Assembly: GCF_003697845.1 (NCBI RefSeq)
Contig: NZ_RDQE01000006.1
Coordinates: 173,193-237,192 of the forward strand
Reading direction: 5' to 3'
DNA from: Halobellus captivus
GTDB taxonomy: Archaea > Halobacteriota > Halobacteria > Halobacteriales > Haloferacaceae
Length of the DNA stretch: 64,000 nt
Part shown: one piece after another, positions 9,774 through 19,499 of the stretch
How the letters are laid out: each line of letters opens with the position of its first letter
Numbering within the stretch: position 1 is the first letter of the stretch
The notes under the pieces: model-generated
Database searches by the model: none
Seen by the model: only the letters and a program-made list of their open reading frames with translations
What the model was told of the DNA's origin: nothing
Translations under genes and position numbers: made by a program

Positions 9774-10655
9774 CTACTCCTCCAACACCGTCGCGCCCCG
9801 ACCGATCCGGGTCTGGTAGGCGCGGGCGTCGATGTCGGCGTCAGCGAAGGCGTCGAGCATGGCGGCCGCGATCGCCTGCCGGTCCCCCTCGCGGCAGGCG
9901 GCGACGACGGCCGGACCGGCCCCGCTCACCGTGACGCCGGTCGCCCCGGCCGCGAGCGCGGCGTCGTGGACCGCGTCGTAGCCGGTGATGAGCCGGGCGC
10001 GCTCGGGCGTGACGACCGGGTCGCTCATCCCCGCGCCGACGAGCGTCGGGTCCGAGCGACACATCCCGACCGCGAGGGTGGCGGCGTTGCCGACGGTCTC
10101 GACGAGGTCGTCCATCGATGCGGTCTCGGGGACGACCCGGCGGGCGTCGCGCGTCGAGACCGCCACGTCGGGGAGACACACCACGAGCGGGACGCGGGCG
10201 TCGACGCTGTGGGTACCGTCGGTCGTGGTGATCGTGAAGCCGCCGAGCAGCGAGGGCGCGACGTTGTCGGAGTGGGCGACGCCGGAGACGACCGCCTCGC
10301 CCTCGGCGGCGATCGGGACGAGCTCCTCGCGGGAGTACCCGCGATCGTACAGCCGGTTGAGCGCGACCGCGGCACCCGCGGCGCTGGCCGCCGAGGAGCC
10401 GAGTCCGGACGCCGGGCGGACGCCCTTGTCGATGTGGATGTGCGCGGGCGCGTCGAGCGCCTCGACGACCGCCCCGACGGTGTTTCCGTCGGGGTCCTCC
10501 GGGATGTATTGGGCCCCGACGCCGGTCACCTCGATGGTGGTCCGGTCGGCCCGCTCGACCGTGACGACGTCGGCGGGCCGCGAGAGCGCCGCCCCGAAGA
10601 CGTCGAAGCCGCTCCCGAGGTTCGCGCTGGTTGCGGGTGCCCGTACCGTGACCAT
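9774..10655 (-). CDS. thrB: homoserine kinase
   Basis: A 293-residue GHMP-family kinase that phosphorylates homoserine for ThrC. The N-terminal APATSANLGSGFDVFG block (residues 5-20) and the ATP-binding P-loop-like GVRPASGLGSSAASAAG (about 80-96) are typical of ThrB, as is the C-terminal VTVSGAGPAVVA. The start at 10655 matches the family N-terminus. With thrC and lysC within 8 kb, much of the aspartate-to-threonine pathway is encoded nearby, though not in one operon. Confidence 0.93.
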   Translation of the reverse strand: MVTVRAPATSANLGSGFDVFGAALSRPADVVTVERADRTTIEVTGVGAQYIPEDPDGNTVGAVVEALDAPAHIHIDKGVRPASGLGSSAASAAGAAVALNRLYDRGYSREELVPIAAEGEAVVSGVAHSDNVAPSLLGGFTITTTDGTHSVDARVPLVVCLPDVAVSTRDARRVVPETASMDDLVETVGNAATLAVGMCRSDPTLVGAGMSDPVVTPERARLITGYDAVHDAALAAGATGVTVSGAGPAVVAACREGDRQAIAAAMLDAFADADIDARAYQTRIGRGATVLEE

Positions 10656-10720
10656 GCCGAGGCGTTACTCCGGGGCGTCAAAAAGGAGCGGGATCGCGGG
10701 CGGCGGCGGGACACGAACGG

Positions 10721-10800
10721 GAGAGACGGTAGAGGCGGAAGAGACGGTAGAGGCGGAAGAGAGAGACGGTAGAGGCGGAAGAGACGCTGGGGGGAAGAGA
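10721..10800 (+). repeat. purine-rich tandem repeat
   Basis: Three copies of a 20-base purine-rich unit built on GAGACGGTAGAGGCGGAA occur at 10721-10740, 10741-10760 and 10761-10780. A degenerate fourth copy reaches 10800. The run lies in the gap between the starts of thrB (10655) and the end of a small membrane-protein gene (10868). One strand is almost entirely purine. Confidence 0.7.
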
Positions 10801-10867
10801 CGCCGGGGGCGGGAGAGGCGATGGGGTGTCGAACGCGGACGGAGAGGCGTCGAAACTGAGGGTGACG

Positions 10868-11149
10868 CTACGAGTCGGCCGTGGTCCACAGGAGCGGCCC
10901 GACCACCACGAGGCCGATCCCGAGGAGGATGTACGTCGCCGGCATGGTGGTGAACGGGGACATCGAGAATATCAGGCCGAAGGTGATGATCACCGCGGCG
11001 ATCACCTTCTGTGACTTCAGCGGGAGCGCCCCGAGCAGCGAGGCGACGAACGCGAGCAACAGGACGTGCCCGAGGTGATAGTCGAGCAGGAACGTGTCGA
11101 TGAACAGCGGCGAGAGCATCTCGTCGGGAGATGCGAGCGATTCGCGCAT
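10868..11149 (-). CDS. small membrane protein with three helices
   Basis: A 93-residue protein with hydrophobic segments at about 20-42, 48-65 and 70-88 and short loops between them. No catalytic motif is seen. It is divergent from the DUF389 gene at 11207 with only 57 bases between, so the promoters must overlap and the two may be coregulated. Similar short proteins are common in haloarchaea; the function is unknown. Confidence 0.65.
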   Translation of the reverse strand: MRESLASPDEMLSPLFIDTFLLDYHLGHVLLLAFVASLLGALPLKSQKVIAAVIITFGLIFSMSPFTTMPATYILLGIGLVVVGPLLWTTADS

Positions 11150-11206
11150 TAAAGTTCCGTTTCCGACGACCCTCGCTTATAAGCCGCACCGGGGAGACGA
11201 CGGATC

Positions 11207-12499
11207 GTGCGACTCGTACAGGTCATGATCCCGGCGGGAAAGCGCGCGGCGGTCGTGCGCGCGCTCGAGGACGAGGGGGTCGACTACGTCGTCACCGACG
11301 AGACGAGCAACCGCGAGTACACGGGCGTCGCGACCTTTCCCCTGCCGAAGACGGCCGTCGAGCCCGTCCTCGAGCGACTGCGCGAGGCCGGCATCGACGA
11401 TCGGACCTACACGGTCATCGTCGCGGCCGAGACGGTCATCTCCCGGCGGTTCGAGGAGTTGGAGGCCGAGTACGCCGAGGAGTCCGAGCGGGACGAGGAC
11501 CGGATATCGAGACAGGAGCTCCAGGCGAAGGCGGACGATCTCGCCTCGGGGCTGCGGACCTACGTCCTGATGACGGTGATATCGGCCGTGATCGCGACCG
11601 CCGGGCTCCTCCTGGACTCGCCGGCGACCGTCGTCGGGTCGATGGTGATCGCGCCGCTCATCGGACCCGCGATGTCGGCGGCCATCGGCACCGTCGTCGA
11701 CGACGAGGAGATGTTCCGGCGGGGCGTGCGGATGCAGGTGCTCGGCGTCGTCGTCGCGGTCGCGGCCGCGACGCTGTTCGCCGTGGCCCTCCGGACGCTG
11801 GGGCTGGTCCCGCCCGGCCTCGACCCGCTCGAACTCGCCGAGGTCGCGGAGCGGCTCGCCCCGAACGTGCTCGTACTCGCGGTGGCGATCGGGGCCGGCG
11901 TCGCCGGGATCGTCTCGCTCATGACCGGCGTCTCCGCCACGCTCGTCGGCGTGATGATCGCGGTCGCGTTGATCCCGCCGGCCGCAGCCGTCGGCATCGG
12001 GATCGCCTTCTCGATCCCGCGGCTCGTGCTCGGCGCGGGCGTTATCGTCGCGGTGAACGTGCTCTCGATCAACCTCGCGGCGCTCGTGATGTTGTGGTAC
12101 GAGGGGTACCGCCCCGAGCGGTGGTTCCGCGAGGACGACGCGCGGGCGGCGGTCGTGAAACGCGTCGCCGTCCTCGTCGCCGCGATCGCGGTGTTGAGCG
12201 TCTTCCTCGGCGGGGTCACCTACGACAGCTACGTCGCGACCACGACGGAGACCGACGTCCGGAACGCGGTCGGCGACGAACTGGCGACGCTCGATCCGGA
12301 GGCCGAGCTGCTCGAGTTGGAGATCGAACGCACCGGGACGATCCCGCCGCGGGAGACCGACCGCGTGATCGTCACCGTCGGCGCGCCGCCCGGCGTCTCG
12401 ATCGACGGAGTGGCGACGGGTCTCGAGGCGCGCATCGAGCGAGTGACCGGGGAGACCCCCGGCGTGGAGGTCCGGTTGGTGACCGTCGATCGGGCGTGA
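11207..12499 (+). CDS. DUF389 / TIGR00341 family membrane protein
   Basis: A 430-residue protein. The first about 80 residues form a soluble domain (MRLVQVMIPAGKRAAVVRAL) followed by a charged linker. The DUF389 membrane domain then holds at least six helices, with the family blocks LLLDSPATVVGSMVIAPLIGP and VALIPPAAAVGIG. A C-terminal soluble domain of about 90 residues closes the protein. The biochemical role of this family is unknown; transport has been suggested for it. GTG at 11207 is chosen because it gives the normal N-terminal domain start. Confidence 0.85.
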   Translation: MRLVQVMIPAGKRAAVVRALEDEGVDYVVTDETSNREYTGVATFPLPKTAVEPVLERLREAGIDDRTYTVIVAAETVISRRFEELEAEYAEESERDEDRISRQELQAKADDLASGLRTYVLMTVISAVIATAGLLLDSPATVVGSMVIAPLIGPAMSAAIGTVVDDEEMFRRGVRMQVLGVVVAVAAATLFAVALRTLGLVPPGLDPLELAEVAERLAPNVLVLAVAIGAGVAGIVSLMTGVSATLVGVMIAVALIPPAAAVGIGIAFSIPRLVLGAGVIVAVNVLSINLAALVMLWYEGYRPERWFREDDARAAVVKRVAVLVAAIAVLSVFLGGVTYDSYVATTTETDVRNAVGDELATLDPEAELLELEIERTGTIPPRETDRVIVTVGAPPGVSIDGVATGLEARIERVTGETPGVEVRLVTVDRA

Positions 12500-12592
12500 A
12501 CCGCCTCGAACCGAGCGATTCCGAAACGATCGTGGGATCTCGGCCGGCCGGAAGAGCAACTACTTTTTATCGGCATCGCCCTGTGTAGGGCA

Positions 12593-14779
12593 GTGACGGA
12601 CCCCACCGACCCCGACGACGACTCCATGCGAGAGGTGGTCGAACGATCGCGAAGCGGCGCTCCCGCCGTCGGCGAGGCAGTCCGGGACCGCTTCTCGTCG
12701 GACGAGGTGTTCCAACGGATCGTCGCCGCGGCCGACGAGGAGGTGACATCGGGACGGCGCGAGCTGTTCTTCAGCGGCGTCGCGGCAGGGTTGGCGATCA
12801 CGATCACGTTCCTGTTGTACGTCTCGTTGACCGCCGCGACCGGCCGACACCCGCTTTTGAGCGTCATGTTGTACCCGCTGGGGTTCATCTACATCATCAT
12901 CGGCGGCTACCAGCTGTACACGGAGAACACGCTGCCGCCGGTGGCGTTGACCCTCGAACGACTCGCCAGCGTCCCGACGCTGCTGCGCCACTGGGGGATC
13001 GTGCTCGCGGGGAACTTCACCGGCGGCGCGGTCGGCGCGCTCGTGCTCTCGTACGGCGGCGTCTTCTCCGGCGACAGCGTCGACGCGGCGATCTACGTCT
13101 CCAGTAGCGGGTTCGACCTCGGCTTCTGGCCGCTCTTCTTCAAGGCCGCCGTGGCGGGGCTGATCGTCGCCGGCGTGGTCTGGGTCGGGTTCGCCTCCAC
13201 GAACTCCGTCACCCGGCTGCTCGTCGTCTACCTCGCGTTCCTCGCGATCCCGCTCGGGAACCTCTACCACGTCGTCGTCTCCTTCACCGAGGTGCTGTAC
13301 CTGCTTTTCGTCGGCGCGATCGGGCTCTACGGCGGCGGGGTCACCCTGTACGACGGACTGTTCGGGTTCGTGCTCCCGGTGCTCCTCGGCAACACGATCG
13401 GCGGCGTGGTGCTCGTCACCCTGGTCAACTACTTCCAGACCAGCGAGGAGCGGCTGGAGGAGGCGCGTTTCGAGGGGATGAACCGTCGGCTCACCGTGCC
13501 CGAATGGCTGCTCGGCCGGGCCGCGGGGCGGTCGTACGTGCCCATCCTCGACTCGACGGAGGCGACGCTGTTCGCGAGCGAGGGTCATCGGATCATGGTC
13601 CCCATCTCGAACCCGCGAACGGACGGGCCGATCGTCGAACTCGCGAGCCGGATCGCGAGCGACCACGAGGACGGGCTCGTCCACATCGTCCACGTCGTCC
13701 AGGCCCCCGAGCGGATGTCGCTGTCGGCGGGGGCTGGCCGGATCGCCGACGTCTCCGAGGAAGGGATGGAGGGGCTCCGGGAGACCGCCGAGGGGTACGA
13801 CGTCGACGTCTCCACCTCGACGGTGGTGACGCATCGGTCCTTCGAGGAGGTGTTCAACATGGCCCGCCGGACCCGTCCGGAGGCGGTGTTGATGGGCTGG
13901 GGCGAGGACCAGCTCTGGAGCGCCGCCCGCGCGGAGCGACCGATCGACGAGCTCACGAACCAGCTCCCGTGTGACTTCCTCATCCTGAGCGAGACCGACC
14001 TGGACACCTCACGGGTGCTCTTACCCACCTCCGGCGGTCCGGACTCGCGGCTGGGCGCGGAGGTCGCGAGCGTGCTCTCGCGAACCGCCGACGCCGAGGT
14101 GACGCTGCTCCACGTCGTCGACGGCCCGGAGGACCGCGAGCGGGGCGAACGGTTCCTCGCGGCGTGGGCCGACGAGAACGGCGTGGGCGACGCCGAGCGG
14201 ATCGTCGACGACGGCGGGGACGTCGAGGCGGCGATCGTCCGGGAGGCGAGAGAGCACACGCTCGTGGTCATCGGCGCGACGGAGAAGGGGCTGCTCTCGC
14301 GGCTCGTCTCGAACTCGCTCCACCTCGACGTGATCCACGACGTGGACTGCTCGGTGCTGCTCGCCGAACGGCCCAGCCGCCGCTCGATCTGGGACCGACT
14401 GTTCGGCTCGGGACGCCGGGAGGCCGGCCCACCGAACGGGGCCGTCGAACGCGATCCCGACGGATCGAGCGGGACGGACGTCCGCAGCGATCGGGACGGC
14501 GATGCCGACGCGGTCGACCCCGACGAGGCGGACGACGATCCGGACGACGATCCGGACGAAGAGGCCGGAAGGAACGAGGAGCACGACGACGAACCGCCGG
14601 AGGCCGCGATCGTCACCGACCACGACGACCCCGACGAGGACGACGACGGGGACGATCGACCGCCCGAGCCGGCGGTGATAACGGATCACGACGACCCCGA
14701 CGAGGACGACCCCGACGAGGAGGCCGGAGCGGACGCTGATGACGGAAACAACGACGGCGACGAAACGGGCTCGAAGTGA
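12593..14779 (+). CDS. formate/nitrite-type channel fused to Usp domains
   Basis: A 728-residue protein. Residues about 50-285 form a six-helix FNT channel with GNFTGGAVGAL and GNTIGGVVLVTLVNYF, the family pore repeats that conduct formate, nitrite or a similar monovalent anion. Residues about 325-600 hold two UspA-like domains; the second ends in VVIGATEKGLLSRLVSNSLH. A very acidic Asp/Pro-rich tail follows, with a repeated ITDHDDPDED-type motif. The GTG at 12593 follows a CTTTTTATCG box at 12563-12572. The channel-Usp fusion suggests gating by nucleotide or stress signals, which is inference. Confidence 0.85.
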   Translation: MTDPTDPDDDSMREVVERSRSGAPAVGEAVRDRFSSDEVFQRIVAAADEEVTSGRRELFFSGVAAGLAITITFLLYVSLTAATGRHPLLSVMLYPLGFIYIIIGGYQLYTENTLPPVALTLERLASVPTLLRHWGIVLAGNFTGGAVGALVLSYGGVFSGDSVDAAIYVSSSGFDLGFWPLFFKAAVAGLIVAGVVWVGFASTNSVTRLLVVYLAFLAIPLGNLYHVVVSFTEVLYLLFVGAIGLYGGGVTLYDGLFGFVLPVLLGNTIGGVVLVTLVNYFQTSEERLEEARFEGMNRRLTVPEWLLGRAAGRSYVPILDSTEATLFASEGHRIMVPISNPRTDGPIVELASRIASDHEDGLVHIVHVVQAPERMSLSAGAGRIADVSEEGMEGLRETAEGYDVDVSTSTVVTHRSFEEVFNMARRTRPEAVLMGWGEDQLWSAARAERPIDELTNQLPCDFLILSETDLDTSRVLLPTSGGPDSRLGAEVASVLSRTADAEVTLLHVVDGPEDRERGERFLAAWADENGVGDAERIVDDGGDVEAAIVREAREHTLVVIGATEKGLLSRLVSNSLHLDVIHDVDCSVLLAERPSRRSIWDRLFGSGRREAGPPNGAVERDPDGSSGTDVRSDRDGDADAVDPDEADDDPDDDPDEEAGRNEEHDDEPPEAAIVTDHDDPDEDDDGDDRPPEPAVITDHDDPDEDDPDEEAGADADDGNNDGDETGSK

Positions 14780-14815
14780 CCAGATCCGGGACCGTCGGAT
14801 CGGCTCGAGACGCGA

Positions 14816-15802
14816 CTACTCCTCGGGGTCGCGGGTCGGGAGGTCCGGCTCGAAGGCGGCCGCCTCGACGGCCATCTCGAGGACGCGCTCGACGTTCTCG
14901 TCGTCGGTGACGCTCATCGTCGCGTCGACCGCCTCGGCGCGCACGGCGTCGAAGCGGTCGTGTTTGTTCGCGACGGTGAGAAGCGGGATCGACTCGTCGA
15001 AGAGCGCCCGGACCTCCTCGCGGAGCTCGAGCTGGACGTCGAGCGGATAGCCGCAGTCGCCGGAGGGGTCGAGCACGAAGAGGACGACGTCCGCGAGGTG
15101 TTCGAGGGCGCTCACCGCCTGCCGCTCGATGTCGTTGCGCTCGTCCTCGGGCCGGTCGAGCAGCCCGGGCGTGTCGACGATCTGGTAGCGGACGTGGTCG
15201 CGCTCGAAGTGGCCGACGTGAACGCCGCGGGTCGTGAACGGGTACTCCGCGATCTCGTTCGACGCGCGCGTGACTCGGTTGACGAACGACGACTTGCCGA
15301 CGTTGGGGTAGCCGGCGACGACGATCGCGGGCTCGTCGGGCCGGATGTCGGGCAGGTCGCGCAGGTCGTCGCGGGAGTCGCCGATGTACCGGAGGTCCTC
15401 CTCGATCTGGTCCATCACGTCCGCCATGCGGGCGAACGCCTGTTTGCGGTGTTTCCGCGCGGCGTCGACGTCGGAGTTGCGGATCTTCGTCGTGTACTCG
15501 TCGCGAAGCGACTCGATCTGCCGGCTCGCCCACATCACCTGTGAGAGCGCCTGTTGGAGGCGGTCGACGTCGACGATGGCGTCGGCGAGCTCGTAGTAGA
15601 ACGGGTCGACGTCGAAGCCGAAGTCGGGCCAGGAGACGACCACGTTCTCGAGGTTGTCCGAGAGCACGTTTCCGGCCGTCCGCAGCATCGACTCCTGGGC
15701 CTCGTGGCCGCGCTTCGCGCGACCGGCGCGGGCCGCCCGCGAGAACGCCTTGTCGACGAGCTCCTCCGAACGGGGGGTCGTCGGGAGGCCCTCGAATATC
15801 AT
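14816..15802 (-). CDS. NOG1-family GTPase
   Basis: A 328-residue GTP-binding protein. An N-terminal helical region (1-155) contains the NOG1-type helical bundle. The GTPase domain follows, with G1 AGYPNVGKSSFVNRVT (about 163-178), G3 DTPGLLDRP (about 208-216) and G4 NKHDRFD near residue 280. Archaeal and eukaryotic NOG1 proteins act in large ribosomal subunit assembly. I used the ATG at 15802, where the family N-terminus MIFEGLPTTP begins. It is divergent from the tup operon. Confidence 0.9.
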   Translation of the reverse strand: MIFEGLPTTPRSEELVDKAFSRAARAGRAKRGHEAQESMLRTAGNVLSDNLENVVVSWPDFGFDVDPFYYELADAIVDVDRLQQALSQVMWASRQIESLRDEYTTKIRNSDVDAARKHRKQAFARMADVMDQIEEDLRYIGDSRDDLRDLPDIRPDEPAIVVAGYPNVGKSSFVNRVTRASNEIAEYPFTTRGVHVGHFERDHVRYQIVDTPGLLDRPEDERNDIERQAVSALEHLADVVLFVLDPSGDCGYPLDVQLELREEVRALFDESIPLLTVANKHDRFDAVRAEAVDATMSVTDDENVERVLEMAVEAAAFEPDLPTRDPEE

Positions 15803-15949
15803 GCTCCGAAATACCCGGCCGAGGCGTATAAGCGCGTCCGTTTCGAGGCCCCACGACACCGCGAGACACGGATCGAGACGTCACGGTCCGTCACGGGCCG
15901 TCACCGACGGAAGCGGACTGCCGACCGACTTCGATAACGCCGATCGGGT

Positions 15950-16158
15950 AACATATTTTGGTTTCTCCTATCTCGACGTGAAACGAGAGACCGACAGGAA
16001 GAGACACTAGAAGAACCGGTATCAGACCCTAAATAGGCGATATATCGGAGTGTCCGGACCGGTATCACGAGAGATCGGTTCGATCGCCGCCGAGACGAAG
16101 TGCCCGGAGACGGTTTCGTTCACGACCACAACCTATTTCGGTGTCGCCGTTATCGATG
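15950..16158 (+). promoter_or_regulatory. duplicated promoter-like motif upstream of tupA
   Basis: In the 361-base gap 15803-16163, a motif beginning AACATATTTTGGT at 15950 recurs as AACCTATTTCGGT at 16130, and each is followed by a similar CC...TCGA stretch. The second copy lies about 25-30 bases before the tupA ATG, so its CTATTT is the probable TATA box of a leaderless transcript. The first copy, 180 bases upstream, could be a second promoter or a regulator site. Nothing else is recognisable in the gap. Confidence 0.5.
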
Positions 16159-16163
16159 TTTCT

Positions 16164-17090
16164 ATGTCGATACATCGAAGGGAAATGCTCACGGCGCTGG
16201 GAACGGGCGCGCTCGCCGGACTCGCCGGCTGTTCGGGACTTGCGGGCGGCGAGGAGGAGAGCGCGGACGTCGCGGGCGAGACGCTCACGCTCACGACCAC
16301 GACGAGCACGTACGACACGGGGCTGCTCGACGAGATCCACGGCGACTTCGAGGAGATGTACGGCGTGAGCGTCGACGCGGTCGCCCAGGGGACCGGCGCG
16401 GCGCTGGAGTCGGGCCGGAACGGCGACGCCGACGTGGTGATGGTCCACGCCCGCGGGCTCGAGGACGAGTTCATGCGCGAGGGGTACGGGGTCAACCGGC
16501 GCGACCTGATGTTCAACGACTTCGTGATCGTCGGCCCCGAGGACGACCCGGCCGGAATCGAGGGGATGGACTCCGCGACGGAGGCGCTTACCGCCGTCGC
16601 CGACGCCGGGGCGACGTTCGTCTCGCGCGGGGACAACTCGGGAACCCACACGAAGGAGCTGAACCTCTGGGAGGCCGCCGGCACCGAGCCCGGCGGCGAC
16701 TGGTACCAGGAGACCGGGACCGGGATGGGCGAGGCGTTGAACGTCGCCACCCAGCAGGGCGCGTACACGCTCTCGGACCGCGGGACGTTCATCTCACAGC
16801 GGTCCGAGATCGACCTGGTGATCCTCGTTCAGGGGCCGATCGAGGACGGTCCTGAGGTCCTGGCGAACCCCTACGGGGTCATGGCAGCCAACCCCGGCGT
16901 CCACGAGAACGCCAACTACGACCTCGCGATGGCGTACATCGGCTGGATCACGAGCCCCGGGACGCAGGAGGCCATCTCGAGTTACCAGGTGGACGGCGAA
17001 CAGCTGTTCTTCCCGGAGGCGGTCTCCGAGGACCCGAACTTCGGGCAGTACGTTCCGGAAGGCTGGAGTGGCGACTCCTCCGACGCGTGA
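16164..17090 (+). CDS. tupA: tungstate/molybdate-type ABC substrate-binding lipoprotein
   Basis: A 308-residue extracytoplasmic binding protein. It has a Tat/lipoprotein-type signal region ([10 protein letters not shown], lipobox LAGC at about 20-23), so it is probably anchored to the outside of the membrane. The ligand-binding signature [13 protein letters not shown] (about 42-54) and [12 protein letters not shown] (about 155-166) are typical of TupA tungstate binders. The substrate could be tungstate or molybdate. It heads a compact tupABC operon followed by a ModE-like regulator. Confidence 0.88.
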   Translation: MSIHRREMLTALGTGALAGLAGCSGLAGGEEESADVAGETLTLTTTTSTYDTGLLDEIHGDFEEMYGVSVDAVAQGTGAALESGRNGDADVVMVHARGLEDEFMREGYGVNRRDLMFNDFVIVGPEDDPAGIEGMDSATEALTAVADAGATFVSRGDNSGTHTKELNLWEAAGTEPGGDWYQETGTGMGEALNVATQQGAYTLSDRGTFISQRSEIDLVILVQGPIEDGPEVLANPYGVMAANPGVHENANYDLAMAYIGWITSPGTQEAISSYQVDGEQLFFPEAVSEDPNFGQYVPEGWSGDSSDA

Positions 17091-17092
17091 GC

Positions 17093-17818
17093 ATGCCGCT
17101 CGAACCGACCGCACAACTACTCACGGCGCTCCCGTCCCTCCTCGACCTCCCGTTCAGGGAGGGGTACGTCTCCAGCATCGTCTACGTCTCGCTGTACGTG
17201 AGCCTCGTGGCGGTGGCGCTGAGCACGCTCGTTAGCATCCCGGTCGCGGTCGTCCTCGGTCTCGCCGACTTTCGCGGGAAGGGCTTCGTGAAGTCGGCCA
17301 TCAACACGGGAATGGGATTCCCGAGCGTGGTCGTCGGCCTCCTCGTCCTCTTCGCCGTCTCCAATCAGGGGCCGCTCGGGTCGCTGAACCTGGTGTTCAC
17401 CCGGGAGGCGATGATCATGTCGCAGTTCGTGCTCGCGACGCCGCCGATCACGGCGATCAGCCTCGCGGCCGTCTCGGGCGTCGATCGGGGCGTCCGCGAC
17501 GCCGCACGCGTCCTCGGCGGGACCCGCGTCGACGCCGCGCTGGTCGTGCTCAAGGAGGCGCGATACGGGATCGCGACGGCGGTCCTCGCGGGGTTCGGCC
17601 GCGCCATCAGCGAGGTCGGCTCCGTGCTCATCGTCGGCGGCAACATCACGAGCGCGGACGGGATCTCGAAGACGCGGACGCTGACGACCGCGATCCAGCT
17701 CGAAGCGAGACAGGGCCAGTACGAGACCGCGATGGTGCTCGGAGCGGTCCTGGTCGCGCTCGTGTTGGTGGTCAACGCCGTCGTCGTTCGCTTCGGCGAT
17801 CGGGGGGTACAGCGCTGA
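17093..17818 (+). CDS. tupB: tungstate-type ABC transporter permease
   Basis: A 241-residue membrane permease with about five or six helices. The EAA-type coupling loop is visible as [21 protein letters not shown] at about residues 142-162, followed by [17 protein letters not shown], a typical TupB/ModB segment. The gene starts 2 bases after tupA ends (a GTG at 17087 overlapping the tupA stop is possible) and its last base overlaps the ATG of tupC. It forms the membrane channel of the same importer. Confidence 0.88.
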   Translation: MPLEPTAQLLTALPSLLDLPFREGYVSSIVYVSLYVSLVAVALSTLVSIPVAVVLGLADFRGKGFVKSAINTGMGFPSVVVGLLVLFAVSNQGPLGSLNLVFTREAMIMSQFVLATPPITAISLAAVSGVDRGVRDAARVLGGTRVDAALVVLKEARYGIATAVLAGFGRAISEVGSVLIVGGNITSADGISKTRTLTTAIQLEARQGQYETAMVLGAVLVALVLVVNAVVVRFGDRGVQR

Positions 17819-18582
17819 TGCTCCGCGCGAGTAACGTCACCCGGTCGTTCGGGGACGAACGCGTGTTCGAGGACCTCTCGATCGACGTCGAGACCGGCGA
17901 GGTCCTCGCGGTCATCGGGCCCTCCGGCGTCGGAAAGACGACGCTGCTCCGGCTGCTGGCACTCTCACGGGAACCGGACGACGGGTCGGTGACGTTCGAC
18001 GGGACCGACGCGTGGGCCGTCGACGAGGCCGAACGGCTCTCGTTGCGGCGGCGCGTCGGAATGGTGTTCCAGGAGGCGAGCCTCTTCGACGCCCCGGTCG
18101 CGCGCAACGTCGAGTACGGGCTGCGGGTCCGACGGTCGTGGTCGGAGCGGCTGCGAGGCGAACTCCGGTCCGTCGTGGGGTCGAACGGAACCGCCGAGGC
18201 CGTCACCGAGGCCCTCGACGTCGTCGGGTTGGCGGAGAAGACGCACGAGCACGCGGCGTCGCTGTCGGGCGGCGAGGCACAGCGGGTCTCCTTCGCCCGC
18301 GCGCTGGCGTACGAGCCGGACGTCCTGCTGCTCGACGAGCCCACCTCGGATCTCGATCCACGGAACACCGCGGTCATCGAGGAGGCGATCGCCGAGGCCC
18401 GGAGCCGGGACATCGGCGTCGTCGTCGCGACCCACGACATGCACCAGGCCGAGCGGGTCGCGGACCGCGTCGCGGTGTTGCTCGACGACCGGGTGACGGA
18501 GGTCGGTCCGACCGAGCGGGTGTTCGAGAATCCCCGGGATCCGCGCACGCGGAAGTTCATCGACGGGGAGCTCGTGTACTGA
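17818..18582 (+). CDS. tupC: tungstate-type ABC transporter ATPase
   Basis: A 254-residue ABC ATPase. Walker A is GPSGVGKTT (about 34-42), the Q-loop lies in MVFQEASLF, the ABC signature is SLSGGEAQR (about 148-156), and Walker B is [13 protein letters not shown]. The His switch is ATHDMHQAE. It lacks a C-terminal TOBE domain, as usual for TupC. The gene overlaps tupB by one base, so the three genes are one transcription unit. Confidence 0.92.
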   Translation: MLRASNVTRSFGDERVFEDLSIDVETGEVLAVIGPSGVGKTTLLRLLALSREPDDGSVTFDGTDAWAVDEAERLSLRRRVGMVFQEASLFDAPVARNVEYGLRVRRSWSERLRGELRSVVGSNGTAEAVTEALDVVGLAEKTHEHAASLSGGEAQRVSFARALAYEPDVLLLDEPTSDLDPRNTAVIEEAIAEARSRDIGVVVATHDMHQAERVADRVAVLLDDRVTEVGPTERVFENPRDPRTRKFIDGELVY

Positions 18583-18706
18583 GCGGATGCCTTCAGGACC
18601 GATCCGACCGACGGTCGACGCCTCGTCCCGTCCCGTCCCCCTGTCCCGTCTCCCCACCCCGTCCCGGCGGAGGGGTTAACTCGCCCGCGGCGAGTACTCA
18701 CGGGTG

Positions 18707-19444
18707 ATGGAGGACGCGACCGGTCGGGGGCGCGCGACGCTCGTCGAGGCCGACGTCGAGTTCGACGGACGGGACGCCGCCCTGCTCCGCGAGATAGCCC
18801 GAACCGGATCGGTCGCACGGGCGGCCGCCGAGCTCGGCCGGTCGCGAGCCCGCGCGCTCTCGCGGATCGACGTTCTCGAGACCGCCTTCGGCGACCTCGT
18901 GGAACGGCATCGCGGGGGGAGCGGCGGCGGCGGGAGTCGCCTGACCGACCGCGGAAGCCGGGTTCTCGGCCGCTATGACCGGCTGTCGGCCGCGATCGAG
19001 GCGACCGCCGGCGTCCCGGAGACGGTCCTCGCGGGAACGGTCGAGACGGTCGACGGCGAACTGGCCGCGGTCGGGACGCCGATCGGAACGGTGTGGGGGC
19101 TTCACGAGGGACTGACGGCCGACGACCGCGTTCAGGTGCGGATCGGCGCGGACGCCGTGACGGTTCGGTCGGCGGGAGCCGACGGGGAGCCGACCGCGAC
19201 GAGCGAGCGGAACCGGCGTCGCGGCCGGGTCGAGGGCGTCGACCGCGGCGAGACGGTCCACGCGGTCCGGGTCGCCGTCGACGACATCGACGACGTCGAC
19301 GGCGCGACGATCCGGGCGCTCGTCACCGACGGGAGCGCCGAACGCCTCGGGATACGGCCGGGAACGGACGTGTGGATCGCCTGGAAGGCGACCGCGACGC
19401 GGCTGGTCGAGGGCGTCGACGGAGGGGCCGACGGCGCCGGATGA
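18707..19444 (+). CDS. ModE-like regulator, winged helix plus TOBE domain
   Basis: A 245-residue protein. Residues about 15-90 form a ModE/LysR-type winged helix (RDAALLREIARTGSVARAAAELGRSRARALSRIDVLE). From about 105 onward there is TOBE/MOP-like sequence, including AGTVETVDGELAAV, VQVRIGADAVTV and the C-terminal GIRPGTDVWIAWKATATRLVE. MOP/TOBE domains bind molybdate or tungstate. Its position 125 bases after tupC fits an oxyanion-responsive regulator of that operon. ATG at 18707 was preferred over a GTG at 18704. Confidence 0.82.
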   Translation: MEDATGRGRATLVEADVEFDGRDAALLREIARTGSVARAAAELGRSRARALSRIDVLETAFGDLVERHRGGSGGGGSRLTDRGSRVLGRYDRLSAAIEATAGVPETVLAGTVETVDGELAAVGTPIGTVWGLHEGLTADDRVQVRIGADAVTVRSAGADGEPTATSERNRRRGRVEGVDRGETVHAVRVAVDDIDDVDGATIRALVTDGSAERLGIRPGTDVWIAWKATATRLVEGVDGGADGAG

Positions 19445-19499
19445 CCCGATCGCTTTCCGACCCGGTACGTTTACCCCGGTCGACGGCCGCGGGTGGGAC

